From assembly GCA_030828165.1 (NCBI GenBank), contig JAURDA010000001.1, forward strand, positions 39,355-103,354: a stretch of DNA of 64,000 bases, given 5' to 3'. How positions within the stretch are numbered: position 1 is the first letter of the stretch; the number at the start of each line of letters is the position of its first letter. Of the stretch, positions 1 through 8,501 are shown one piece after another. The DNA comes from Candidatus Poseidonia sp. (GTDB lineage: Archaea; Thermoplasmatota; Poseidoniia; Poseidoniales; Poseidoniaceae). The position numbers were made by a program, and so were the translations under genes. The notes under the pieces were generated by a model that was not told the origin of the DNA, did no database searches, and saw nothing but the letters and a program-made list of their open reading frames with translations.

Positions 1-2230
1 ACGTTGAAGCTCGTCACGTCACCGTTCCAATTCCACTCGAGGTCAACTTCTCCGTTGTTTTGCGGGGTGGCCTCAAGGTCGCTGATGAACGGCCCGTTGA
101 CCGGCTCCAAGTCGATGGTTGCCGTCGCCGTGGCGCCGTTGGCGTCGGTCACGGTCAAGGTCACGGTTTCGCTGGCATCCAATACCAACGCCACCTCAAC
201 CCCGGTTGCGCTTTGGCTCCCCCATGACCAGCGGTAGGAGAGGTCGCCTCCATCGGCGTCGGTTGAGGCTTCGCCGGACAGGAGGATGGTTTCTCCGAAC
301 CAAACCTGGGTCGAGCGAACATCCACGGCGGCGGTTGGCGCAAGGTTCGCCACGACGTGCGTGTGTTCCTGCACTTCGCTTGTGCTCTGACCGTCCGTTG
401 CTTGAATCACCGCGGTCCATACCTGTCCGGGGGCGAGTTTGCCAGCGGGGACGCCGGTCGCGTTCTCCAAGGCAGCATCTCGGAAGCCGTTCTTGAACCA
501 CGATACGGTGAGCGTGACGTCGTCGCCGTCCACATCGCTCGTCGTGAGCGTTGGAAGCAGGTCAACGAGTGAAGAGGAGGCCGTCGGCCAAGAAAACGCT
601 ACGGTCGGCGGGGCGTTCTCGATGAGAACTGCAGCCGTCGTGAATTCGCTTGAACCGTCCGTGCCGTCCGTCACCGTCACCACGGCGTGCCAGGATTGGC
701 CGCGCTGAAGCCGGGAAGCCTCCATGCGCAAGGCGTCGCTGCCTGCGGCTTGGGCTTCGCCGTCCATGTACCACGTCACGGTCTCCACCGAGCGCTCGTC
801 ACCGTCGGGATCCTCGGTCGTGAGGTTGAGATGGAGGTCGTGCAGAGCGGAAAACGAAGCCGACTCCAGCGTTGCCTCAACCACGACGGGTGGGCGTTGG
901 CCACGGTGATTGCGGGTCCGGTTTGAGCTTGCGACCACGCAAGTCCGTCGGAAATGCTCACGCTCGCCTGCCACAGGTCCCCCTTTGTTGTGTGTTCAGC
1001 CGGGAGCGGGTTGAGGTTGTCAAGTTCCGGTTGGACCTCTCCGTTCTTCGTCCAAACGAGTTCGGTTTCGACAATGGCGTCGCCCTCGGGGTCGCTTTCG
1101 GTCCATGAGAGGGCGATGGCGTCAGCGGTGGTCGGGTTTTGCGAAGGTGAAACGGTGATGTTGGCGACGGTCGGGGCTTCGTTCGTTGAACCGATCATCA
1201 CCGGAGCGGAGGTGAACCACGCTGAAACATCTTCACCGTCGGCCACCCGCACTTGAACGTCCCAGACATCGCCGGGACGGGTGGCCAGAGCTGGCAAGGT
1301 GCTCGTGTTGTGAAGCGAGGCTTGGGGCGTGCCGTCAAGGCGCCACCTGGATTCGCTCGAAGCGACGGTGTCGCCGTCAGGGTCGTTCGAGGCGAAGGTG
1401 AACGAAACATCGTCGGACGTGTCCGGGGCTTCGTCACTCACCTCGAGGTCGGTCACGGCGGGCGCGCTGTTGAGCACGGTGACGGTCGCCGAGTTGACGG
1501 TGTCTCCTTCGTCCACGCCGTCGGAGGGCGTGACCGAAACGAACCAGATGTCGCCTTTGTTCGTTGCGCTGGCAGGCAGGGTTGCCGAGGTGTGGGCGGC
1601 TTGAACAACACCGTTGCGATGCCAAGCGAACACCGTCCCGCTTTCCCCGTCGCCGTCCTCGTCGGCGTAGGTGTAGGTGGCGGTGAGGGCGTCCAACGTG
1701 GTGGGTTGGGCGGGGGTGAGCGCAACATCGCTGACCTCGGGGGGGTTGTTGGTGGACACCGCCTCGCTCACCGACAACGAGGTGGTGGCGTAACTGTCGC
1801 CGCTGGTGAATCCGTTGTTGTTCGCAGACAGGACTGCGAGGTCGAATTGCGTTGCTCCCGACCCCGCTGAAGGAGCCGTCCAATCAAGGCTCCACGAGGT
1901 CGTTCCGGGTGAGAAATCGTGGGTGGCTTGCAGCCCGTTGCCCGCCACTTGGGTGTTGGCGTCGGGATTGGAGAGGGTGCCTTTGCTCACCTCCAGATTG
2001 AAGCCGCCCGTGGCCGGTGAACCCGCCATGCTGACGCCGAGGGTGTAACTTGTTCCCGGCGTGTACGCCGAGGGTAAACCCGTTAACTGAGCGGAAAATC
2101 CGCTGGATGACCCGTGGCAGGAACACCCGTTCGAGCGGTTGTAGATGCCGTCTTCTTTCGCGTGGACGGCACCCGAGGGGAGCAGCGCCAAAAGCAGAAG
2201 CGTGAGCAGAATCGCTACCGGTTTTCGCAT
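1..2230 (-). pseudogene. Secreted Ig-like repeat protein with N-terminal CxCH (choice-of-anchor V/reeler-like) domain; frameshifted, 3' end outside window
   Basis: The protein starts at an ATG at 2230 with a signal peptide (MRKPVAILL..., then a leucine-rich core ending near Ala24). Next comes a domain with a GCSCHG motif at about residues 35-40, like choice-of-anchor V/reeler-type domains whose CxxCH motif may bind haem; here the spacing is CxCH. Then follow several 85-95 residue Ig/cadherin-like repeats with boundaries such as NNPPEVSD, NSAPAVTD and NEAPTVAN, plus DPDGD/DEDGDGE acidic loops typical of calcium sites. The first frame runs into unrelated sequence after residue ~445 and stops at 776. 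A second frame resumes the repeats at once (PPVVVEATLES) and stays open to base 1, so one base is missing near 892-894. Genuine pseudogene, programmed shift and sequencing error cannot be told apart here. It is probably extracellular or surface bound. Confidence 0.75.
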
Positions 2231-2272
2231 GCCTCTGCATGTTCGCTTGTCTTTTTGATTGCTTGCTACCGT

Positions 2273-2590
2273 TCACGGCTTGCGAGCCTCGTTCTCCGCC
2301 TCGCTCTTCGCCAGCCGGTCGCCGTAGGTGATGCCCACGGAAGCGAGAAGGAAAAGCGGAATGCCGGCGATGAGGGCCCAAACGCCAACGGTGAGTCCTC
2401 CAAGGCGCGCATCATCAAACAATTCGCTCAGCGCGATGATCGACAGGACCATCGCCACACGCCCCATGACCAACACGGGCCGGATCGAAGACCAAATGGC
2501 GGCGGTGTCGCTGGCGTGGTCGGGTTGATCCAAGGCCGACAAGCGTTCAGCGAGACTCGGCGGCACGAAGGAAGACGCCCTCGAGCACAT
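2273..2590 (-). CDS. Small two-TM membrane protein
   Basis: This encodes 105 residues from the ATG at 2590. The frame stays open further upstream, but that part is arginine/serine-rich and overlaps the upstream glycosyltransferase, so the internal ATG is preferred. It has two hydrophobic segments, about VLVMGRVAMVLSIIALSEL and GGLTVGVWALIAGIPLFLL, with a charged C-terminal tail. I recognise no family. It lies 55 bases downstream of a GT2 glycosyltransferase on the same strand and may be co-transcribed with it. Confidence 0.55.
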   Translation of the reverse strand: MCSRASSFVPPSLAERLSALDQPDHASDTAAIWSSIRPVLVMGRVAMVLSIIALSELFDDARLGGLTVGVWALIAGIPLFLLASVGITYGDRLAKSEAENEARKP

Positions 2591-2645
2591 CAAGAACGTT
2601 CGGCAGACGCACCGGTCAGCTCCGCCGTTTTCGGGTGTGTTCTGC

Positions 2646-3785
2646 TCATGCCGTTCGGACCCGGTCGTCGATTTGCGCGCCTTCGCCCGCCTTTCCACCG
2701 GTTCGTCGAATTTCCCGCCAGGCCTTGATGACGCCTTGGCCGTACGCCCACTGGGCGAGGAAGACAAAGAGCGGTGCGAAGAAAACCGTGCCGACCGAGC
2801 GGTGAGGCGATGTTCCGATGGCGGCACCGAACCATGACAGGGCGACGTAGAAACCCATCAAACCCAACGGAACGTGAAACGCAACACGGGCTGCATTCCA
2901 TTCGCCCTCCAGCGTGAACCAAAGGTCGGCGGCAGCGCCTCCTGAAACAGCCCCGTAAACGAGCGCCGAGAGGGCAGCGACCACCAAGAGCGGGAAAAAT
3001 CCGATGGCGGTGTGGGACCACGTGGCGATCTCCGGCCAGCGTTTGTTGGCGACCATCCGGGTGTACCCGTAATTCCGCATCTGCTTCATGTAGGGTTTGA
3101 ACGGCCGTCGGCGCCGATGGGGCATGACGTTGGACGGGTCGATGAACAACTTGTGACCTGCCCGCTGAATCTTCGCGTCAAGCACGACGTCTTCTGCGCC
3201 GATGCATCCCTCTTCGAAGAAACCCACCTCGCGAAGGTTGGCCATTCGGTGAGCGCAGTTGACGCCGGGGTTGTGGGTGATGGGGACGAGCTCCCCCTTG
3301 GGTTGAGCACCGTAGCGCGTTCCGGCGGTCATGAACTTCGTGCAAAAGGCCACGTCGGCGCACTTGGCGCCAAACGGGTCGTCGTCAGGAGCGAAGTTTG
3401 GCCCTCCGACGGCCCCGACTTCGGGGTTGTCAAACCAACGGATCAACTTGGCCACCCAGTCCAGCGGGGGGACGGTGTCGTCGTCGGTGAAGAGCACGAG
3501 GTCGTGGTCCATTTGGTTGAGGGCAAAATTGCAGGCATCCGCTCGGTTGCGAGAGGGGTCCTCAATCCACGTTGCGCCGTGTTTTTCGCAAACGGCCTTG
3601 GTGTGGTCCTTGGATTTTGAATCGGAAATCACGACCTCGAAATGCGGGTAGGTCTGTTTGCCCAAGCGCTCAAGCACGATATCCAGTTCATCGGCGTTGT
3701 TGATGGTGGGAATCAGCACCGCTGTTTTGTACGGCGTGCCGTCTTCTTTCAGCAGCACCGGAACGGTCGCCGCGTTCTCGCCCAT
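2646..3785 (-). CDS. Glycosyltransferase family 2 with C-terminal membrane segments
   Basis: This 379-residue protein has a GT-A fold N-terminal half: TAVLIPTINNADELDIVLERL at the nucleotide-binding strand, the DSKSKD loop, and the metal-binding FTDDDTVPP motif at about residues 97-105. EEGCIGAEDVVL at about 193-204 supplies the ED-type acceptor/catalytic motif. The C-terminal third has about three transmembrane helices, so the enzyme is membrane anchored with its catalytic domain probably cytosolic. It transfers a sugar from a nucleotide- or lipid-linked donor, probably in surface glycan or glycoprotein synthesis; donor and acceptor cannot be read from sequence. The ATG at 3785 lies 46 bases downstream of the pilin stop, so it may be read from the pilin promoter, and pilin glycosylation would be a reasonable guess. 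Confidence 0.85.
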   Translation of the reverse strand: MGENAATVPVLLKEDGTPYKTAVLIPTINNADELDIVLERLGKQTYPHFEVVISDSKSKDHTKAVCEKHGATWIEDPSRNRADACNFALNQMDHDLVLFTDDDTVPPLDWVAKLIRWFDNPEVGAVGGPNFAPDDDPFGAKCADVAFCTKFMTAGTRYGAQPKGELVPITHNPGVNCAHRMANLREVGFFEEGCIGAEDVVLDAKIQRAGHKLFIDPSNVMPHRRRRPFKPYMKQMRNYGYTRMVANKRWPEIATWSHTAIGFFPLLVVAALSALVYGAVSGGAAADLWFTLEGEWNAARVAFHVPLGLMGFYVALSWFGAAIGTSPHRSVGTVFFAPLFVFLAQWAYGQGVIKAWREIRRTGGKAGEGAQIDDRVRTA

Positions 3786-3831
3786 GGGACAGGCGAGCCG
3801 CCCGCCTCATAAGAAATCAAGGGCGAAATTC

Positions 3832-4335
3832 TCACTCGGCCGGGACGCCGTTCGTGGTGTCGATAACCTTCTCTTCACGGGTGTCCGTGATGGTCACGTC
3901 GATGCTGCAGGAGCTGCTGCACAGATCGGTGCCGGTCTCGACGATGGTCACGGTGTCACCGACGGACCAGAACTGGTCGTTGGTGTCTCGGCCGTTGTCC
4001 ACCAGAACGCAGACGCCGCCATCGCCGCCTGGGTTGTCGCAGAAGACCGGGGAGCCGCCGTCAATCGAGAGCTTCACGGAGACGGAAGCCCAGTTGATGT
4101 CGCCACCCTGGTCCATGGTCAGCATGATGAGGTTGTCATCGGTGCCCGTGCTGGGTTGACCCTGAGCATCCTCTCCGCTGAACGCGTAGAGGGCCAGGTT
4201 TCCGTCGGTGTTGCCTTCTGCAAGGGAGCTAGCCCACACGTACAGCACACCAGCCAGCACAACGGTGATCGCCACCATCAAGATGGTAGCGATAACGGGG
4301 CTGACAGCCTCTTCATTTCGGTTTTCGTTTTTCAT
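3832..4335 (-). CDS. Archaeal type IV pilin (class III signal peptide, DUF1628-type)
   Basis: This 167-residue protein begins with a short charged leader (MKNENRNEEA), then VSPVIATILMVAITVVLAGVL, the hallmark of archaeal pilin N-terminal domains (PF07790). The leader would be cut by a prepilin peptidase and the hydrophobic helix would form the pilus core. The mature head is acidic and has four or more cysteines, including CSSSC near residue 139, which could form disulfides. A strong Shine-Dalgarno (AGGAGGA at 4343-4349) sits 7 bases before the ATG. It is the first gene of a minus-strand set followed by a GT2 glycosyltransferase. No secretion ATPase or prepilin peptidase is present in the window, so assembly must use genes elsewhere. 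Confidence 0.9.
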   Translation of the reverse strand: MKNENRNEEAVSPVIATILMVAITVVLAGVLYVWASSLAEGNTDGNLALYAFSGEDAQGQPSTGTDDNLIMLTMDQGGDINWASVSVKLSIDGGSPVFCDNPGGDGGVCVLVDNGRDTNDQFWSVGDTVTIVETGTDLCSSSCSIDVTITDTREEKVIDTTNGVPAE

Positions 4336-4342
4336 ATTTTTG

Positions 4343-4394
4343 TCCTCCTTTCCCCTTTGGGGGTAGCCCTCCTATGCCCGTCCTTCTATTAAAC
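4343..4394 (-). promoter_or_regulatory. Pilin core promoter and strong RBS
   Basis: On the minus strand GGTTTAATAG (4386-4395) is a good archaeal TATA box. It would place the start site about 25 bases downstream, near 4362, giving a short leader that contains AGGAGGA just before the ATG. A Shine-Dalgarno this strong is unusual among genes in this window. Confidence 0.55.
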
Positions 4395-4395
4395 C

Positions 4396-4684
4396 ATACT
4401 GTGCAGAATCCTCAAGCCCGCGCGAAAAAACGGGTTTTTTAGCGAAATTTCCCACGCCGTGTTTCCTCGAATTCGCGCGCCGGGAGTGGTGCATACGGTT
4501 TGTAAATAACACGACGGGAAGAAAAAAGAACGCGTAACGCGTTCGCTCGGGGTGGAGTTGAGGTGAACAGGGTGAGAGAAACCGAGAGGGGATGGGATGC
4601 ACTCAACGAGAACTTCAACAGCCCTGTTCATGAAACCGTAGCATCAACCGGTTTATATGCGTTTTTGAGCCAAAAAACCGCCCT
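4396..4684. other. Noncoding stretch upstream of pilin gene
   Basis: There is no convincing gene between the MetAP stop and the pilin promoter. The stretch is richer in A and T than its surroundings and holds a second TATA-like element (GCATATAAAC on the minus strand, 4651-4660), which could start a transcript with a leader of nearly 300 bases. Regulation of the surface pilin is the likeliest use of this space. Confidence 0.4.
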
Positions 4685-5698
4685 TCATTCGACCGTCAAG
4701 ATCTCCGGACCGCCGGAGGTCACGTGAACGGTGTGCTCAAACTGGGCGATGTTGCCGCCGTCCTTGCAGCGCAGCACGTGGTACGTCTCCAAGAATCGGA
4801 TGCTGATGAGTTTCTTCACCAGAGCGTTCCACTTGCTTTGGAGACTCTCTTCATCAGCATCGGGAAACGGTTTCTTCAGCATTGGGAACGCCCATCGTTC
4901 TGCGAAAGGAAGGGTCGAATACCGCTCTTCGAGGTTCCGAGCCATCTGCGCGCCCAAGGGCTTGAGTTGCCCTTTTGCCCGCGCCTTTCGCGACGTCGTC
5001 ATCCCGGTGACCCGGTAGATGTTGGACGAGTGATGGCGGCCGATGTTTTCGATGAGCCCGGAGGACCCGGTGGTGTTGAACGGTTCAACCGCATACACGC
5101 CGCCTTCTTCCACCACGCCACGGAAGCCTTGGTTGTCCTTACCGCAGGCGTAGGACGGCACCGAGACACCGGCGTGCAGTTCCCACGGCTTGAGTTGGTG
5201 GCCGCAGAGGTTCCGAATCGGCTGAAATCCAGCGTCCAACGAGGGTTGCGCAGCGGCTTGCCCGACTTTGTACCACGGCGTGCCGGGGTGGAGCATTTCC
5301 ACCGCAGCGTCTCGCGCCTCTTTGGCCGCCTTGATTTGCTCGGTGTGCTCGTTGCTGTTGCCAACCTCAAACGTCAACGCATTGTCGCCGATGTGCCCTT
5401 TGATGTGAACGCCAAAATCAATTTTCACCAAGTCCCCCTTCTGGAGAACCGATTCGCCTTCCCATCCCTCAACCGCCTCCACCTGATGGTTCGTCGTGAA
5501 ATGGGCTGCGAGGTCGTTGACCGCAATGGTGCCGGGAAAAGCGGGTTTACCGCCGTGGCGATGAATAAAACGTTCAGCGGATTCAATGATTTCGTGAAAG
5601 GTTTTGCCGGGCTGCAATTCCAGCTTCATCGCTTCGAGAGTACGGCGGGCCACATGACCTGCATCCCGCCAATATTTCAGTTGCGACTCTTCCACCAT
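4685..5698 (-). CDS. map: Methionine aminopeptidase, type 2
   Basis: This 337-residue cytosolic metalloprotease removes the initiator methionine from nascent proteins. The pita-bread fold ligands are visible: His66 (AAHFT), Asp94 and Asp105 in DFGVHIKGHIGDNA, His167 (CGHQL), Glu205 (VEPF) and Glu321 near the C-terminus (QFEHT). Length and the insert between the ligands match archaeal/eukaryotic type 2 enzymes. Its start overlaps the end of the Sua5-like gene by 22 bases, so both are translated from one message. Confidence 0.95.
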   Translation of the reverse strand: MVEESQLKYWRDAGHVARRTLEAMKLELQPGKTFHEIIESAERFIHRHGGKPAFPGTIAVNDLAAHFTTNHQVEAVEGWEGESVLQKGDLVKIDFGVHIKGHIGDNALTFEVGNSNEHTEQIKAAKEARDAAVEMLHPGTPWYKVGQAAAQPSLDAGFQPIRNLCGHQLKPWELHAGVSVPSYACGKDNQGFRGVVEEGGVYAVEPFNTTGSSGLIENIGRHHSSNIYRVTGMTTSRKARAKGQLKPLGAQMARNLEERYSTLPFAERWAFPMLKKPFPDADEESLQSKWNALVKKLISIRFLETYHVLRCKDGGNIAQFEHTVHVTSGGPEILTVE

Positions 5699-6294
5699 TC
5701 AATCACGCTATGCGTGGGTACAACGCCCTCTCTCATAATGGTTACTTCAACACCAGCGTCGCCCTCGGTGACGTTGACGAAGGTGCTGCCCAAGCCTCCA
5801 GGGCAGGTCCCTTCGAGCACGGCGTGTGGAGGGAGCCCCAAACCGCGCCCCGCTTCTTCAGCGGAAGGTGCCGGCGTTTCGCCCGATTCGTTGGCGCTTG
5901 TTGCGGTGATCGGGCCCACGGCCTCAACCAACGCTCTCGCCACCGGATGGGCGAGGCAACGAACCGCCACGCGCGCCCCGCCCAGTCTCGGGTCAAGCGG
6001 TTCAATCGCGTCGAGAACGAACGAAAATCCACCCTTCGGGAACGCGGCCTCCAAGGCATGAATCTCCGGAGGGACGACCACCAGCGCTGCGGCCTGATCC
6101 AACGAGAGAACACCGAGACTCACCGGTTTGTCCGCTGAGCGTTGTTTGAGTGCAAACAAGGCGTCAAGCGCTTCCGAAGTCGGCAAGCAGGCCAGTCCGG
6201 GCAGGGTGCTGGTGGGATACGCCACAACGCCATGGCCGTGGAGATGAGCCAGGACGTCCTCGTCGATCATGCCTTCACGCTCATGCTGTCCCAT
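5677..6294 (-). CDS. Sua5/YciO/YrdC (TsaC-like) family protein
   Basis: This 205-residue protein carries the YrdC dsRNA-binding fold: the N-terminal HGVVAYPTSTLPGLAC strand-loop, LFALKQRSADKPVSL (the KxR...KP signature at about 49-57), and ITATSANESGE near 129-139. Members make threonylcarbamoyl-AMP from threonine, bicarbonate and ATP, the first step of tRNA t6A37 synthesis. It is shorter than full Sua5 and lacks the second domain, so it resembles TsaC/YciO. Its ATG at 6294 abuts the stop of the upstream gene (6295), and a second ATG is at 6270. The KEOPS subunit Pcc1, which acts later in the same pathway, is at 43351. Confidence 0.85.
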   Translation of the reverse strand: MGQHEREGMIDEDVLAHLHGHGVVAYPTSTLPGLACLPTSEALDALFALKQRSADKPVSLGVLSLDQAAALVVVPPEIHALEAAFPKGGFSFVLDAIEPLDPRLGGARVAVRCLAHPVARALVEAVGPITATSANESGETPAPSAEEAGRGLGLPPHAVLEGTCPGGLGSTFVNVTEGDAGVEVTIMREGVVPTHSVIEWWKSRN

Positions 6295-6567
6295 TCATGC
6301 CTTAATCCACACCTCGACATGACGTTCGGCAACCGTGGTGGCCAAATCTTTGTCTTCGGTTCGCACCATCAGTTTCCCGCTTGGAAAGAGCGTCATGATG
6401 CAGGGGTCGGTGAAGGTCCAGCACAGGCGGGAACGAACGCCAACCTCGTACCCTTCTGCCTCAATGGCAGCCCCAACCGCATCGAGGTCAATGCCGTCAA
6501 TGCCCTCGGGAACGATCTGGTAGGAGGCTTGAGTCCCGCACAATTTCATCGCAAAGCGTTCGCTCAC
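6295..6567 (-). CDS. Small protein resembling half of a TBP fold
   Basis: This encodes 90 residues from a GTG at 6567, preceded by GAGGTGA. I do not recognise a named family. The C-terminal half (RLCWTFTDPCIMTLFPSGKL, then MVRTEDKDLATTVAERHVE) follows the pattern of one repeat of TATA-binding protein, where strands around an L/I-F-x-SGK loop are followed by a long helix. TBP has two such repeats in about 180 residues; here there is room for only one. The gene is tightly packed between the Sua5-like gene (abutting) and the proline-repeat gene (9 bases). DNA binding would be a guess from fold similarity only. Confidence 0.6.
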   Translation of the reverse strand: MSERFAMKLCGTQASYQIVPEGIDGIDLDAVGAAIEAEGYEVGVRSRLCWTFTDPCIMTLFPSGKLMVRTEDKDLATTVAERHVEVWIKA

Positions 6568-6576
6568 GGTCTCACC

Positions 6577-7764
6577 TCAAATATCGTCAGGACGAGAAGG
6601 GGGGCCGGATGGAGGTCCGCTCGGTGGTCCAGAAGGAGGACCGCTCGGCGGCCCAGATGGAGGGCCCGAGGGCGGGCCACTCGGTGGTCCTGAGGGTGGA
6701 CCGGATGGAGGCCCGCTGGGTGGCGCCCCCGATGGAGGTCCCGAGGGAGGACCGGAAGGTGGTCCGGATGGAGGCCCCGAGGGTGGACTGCTCGGAGGTC
6801 CAGAAGGTGGGCCGCTCGGGGGCCCGGATGGAGGTCCTGAGGGTGGCTCGGTCGGAGGACCGGACGGGGGAGCGCTTGGAGGGCTCGGGGCGGATGGCGG
6901 AACCGGTGGAGGTGTTGCTTCGGCTGCAGGTGGGAGTGGTGGAGGTGAGGTGGCGGTTTCCACTACGGGTTCAGGTGGGGCCTCGGGCGGTGCTACCGGA
7001 GCCTCGGGCTCGGGCGCTGCCAAAATCTCAGGCTCGGGGGCTGCCGGCGTGGAAGGAAGCGGTGCGAGCAGGGGGTCAGCGGCAGGGGCTGCCTCGGGTG
7101 CAGGAGGAGTGGCCTCGTTTGGCGCCGGTGTTGGGGAAAGAAGAAGATCGCTCGAGGCGGTGACGGGGGATTGGGCGGGCTCGGATGATGCTGACGCCCA
7201 CGGTGGCGTCCGTGGGCCTTCCTCGTCTTCAGCCTCAGCCGCAAAGCCTTGGCTGACTTTCGTGCCGCCACCCTCCATGCTTTCGCCGACATAATTCGTC
7301 AGCACGATGGAATCGGGGTTGATGATGCCGCGTTCCTCGACGGACCCAAAGTCGCCCAAATGGGAGTCAAAGGCTCCGCTGAACAACGAGGACCCGATGG
7401 CGTTGCCCATGGCGCGCCCTTGCTCGGCTTTGAACTCAAAATCGGCTTCGTACGGGCCGAGTTTCATCCCTTGCCCTCCGCCGCTGAATTCAAACGACCA
7501 TGTTCCGGTGACGATGCCGGCTTCGAACTTGAACTGACGCGTCAGGCCCGGCCCGATGGAGGTGATGCCCTCCACCGGTTCGTAGCGAACGCCTTTGTCG
7601 GTGACCAAGGCAGCGGAAAGGCCGCCTACCGGGATGGCCGATTCGTTCACGACATCGACCACGACGAAGATCACGTCCTCGTCATCGTCGTCAATCTCCA
7701 TGCTGACGGACATGAGATGAGCGTTGAGGGAGCCGGCACGTGCGCTGTGGTCGTCGCTCATCAT
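6577..7764 (-). CDS. Acidic beta-rich protein with long Pro/Ser/Gly repeat tail
   Basis: This 395-residue protein has three parts. Residues 1-170 look folded and beta-rich (VIFVVVDVVNESAIPVGG, then TGTWSFEFSGGG), somewhat like an adhesin or sorting domain. Residues 170-300 are a proline/alanine/glutamate linker. The last 90 residues are more than 20 copies of a GPPS unit ending RPDD. No signal peptide or membrane segment is visible, so it is probably cytosolic. It heads the cluster with the TBP-like gene, Sua5 and MetAP; the ATG at 7764 follows AGGTGAGG. Function is unknown. PPxG-type tails often mediate binding to SH3-, WW- or profilin-like partners, or self-association, but nothing here specifies which. 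Confidence 0.7.
   Translation of the reverse strand: MMSDDHSARAGSLNAHLMSVSMEIDDDDEDVIFVVVDVVNESAIPVGGLSAALVTDKGVRYEPVEGITSIGPGLTRQFKFEAGIVTGTWSFEFSGGGQGMKLGPYEADFEFKAEQGRAMGNAIGSSLFSGAFDSHLGDFGSVEERGIINPDSIVLTNYVGESMEGGGTKVSQGFAAEAEDEEGPRTPPWASASSEPAQSPVTASSDLLLSPTPAPNEATPPAPEAAPAADPLLAPLPSTPAAPEPEILAAPEPEAPVAPPEAPPEPVVETATSPPPLPPAAEATPPPVPPSAPSPPSAPPSGPPTEPPSGPPSGPPSGPPSGPPSSPPSGPPSGPPSGPPSGPPSGAPPSGPPSGPPSGPPSGPPSGPPSGPPSGPPSGPPSGPPSGPPSRPDDI
6592..6870. repeat. 12-bp coding tandem repeat (GPPS units)
   Basis: A 12-base period encodes Gly-Pro-Pro-Ser. Synonymous third positions alternate (gga/ggc/ggt/ggg), so the DNA copies are diverged while the peptide is nearly constant, which argues for selection at the protein level. 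A single unit carries an extra alanine codon (GAPPS) about midway. Confidence 0.9.
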
Positions 7765-7826
7765 GCCTCACCTGTCCCGACTGAAGGGTGGCTCTACTTC
7801 AATGGCTTGCCCGTTTGCGGATGAAA

Positions 7827-8390
7827 TCAGCGCAAGCGAAGACGGGTCTCGGAAGGCAACGACCAATCCACGGCAGCCACGGTGTGGTGGGTTTGGTCAA
7901 CCTTGGTTCGGTATTCGTTGTCTTTCGACCCCGCGTTGAAGGCATCCCGGAGACCAAACCACAACGGTCCGATGACCGGAAGCATGTAGATCATCTTCGC
8001 CACGGCTCGGGGACCCCAATGATGGGCTTCCAAAACCGTCCCGTTGTCGTGAACGATGGCGATGCGAAAGCCGCGCTGAGCCAAGGAACGGCCCATGGTC
8101 TGCCCGGTGTACTTGAAGTACAGATAGAAGGCACCGGCGAAAACAAACCAGTTGACGAAAAAGAAGACCACGCTCTGGGTGCCTTGAGAGAGCAAGCTGA
8201 GGTTGTAGAGGTAGGCGACCAGTTGCCCGCCGGAAAGAAACGCCAGCACCACGCTGAGCATGATGACGTCGAGCATGAACGCCAAAACGCGTTTCCAAGC
8301 CGGAGCGATGAGCATGCCCTCGGGAGCCGACCCGAGAATGCTCTGAGCGAGGGTTCCGCCCTTTACGATCGTCACCGCATCGTCGGCCAT
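7827..8390 (-). CDS. RDD family membrane protein
   Basis: This 187-residue protein starts from the ATG at 8390. It carries the RDD signature: Arg in WKRVLAFMLDVIMLSVV (residues ~32-48, with Arg and Asp as the first two letters of the domain name) and a later Asp in the loop after the second and third helices. GQTMGRSLAQRGFRIAI is typical of the family. There are about three or four membrane helices. RDD proteins are inner-membrane proteins of mostly unknown transport function, some linked to sodium resistance. It lies 62 bases downstream of nothing obvious and about 110 bases from the TM2 gene on the same strand. Confidence 0.85.
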   Translation of the reverse strand: MADDAVTIVKGGTLAQSILGSAPEGMLIAPAWKRVLAFMLDVIMLSVVLAFLSGGQLVAYLYNLSLLSQGTQSVVFFFVNWFVFAGAFYLYFKYTGQTMGRSLAQRGFRIAIVHDNGTVLEAHHWGPRAVAKMIYMLPVIGPLWFGLRDAFNAGSKDNEYRTKVDQTHHTVAAVDWSLPSETRLRLR

Positions 8391-8501
8391 GCCTTGCCCA
8401 CGCCTTCTCCTTTGTCAAAGGCTGCGTTCTTACCGTACGAAGATTGGCGACGAAATCCACCCTCAAGGGCTGTCAATTTGGCGGAGGGAACTGGGTTCTA
8501 A

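Noticed and set aside
4724..6061. Long plus-strand open frame opposite MetAP and the Sua5-like gene
   Set aside because: It is a GC-driven antisense frame; the minus-strand genes carry clear family motifs.
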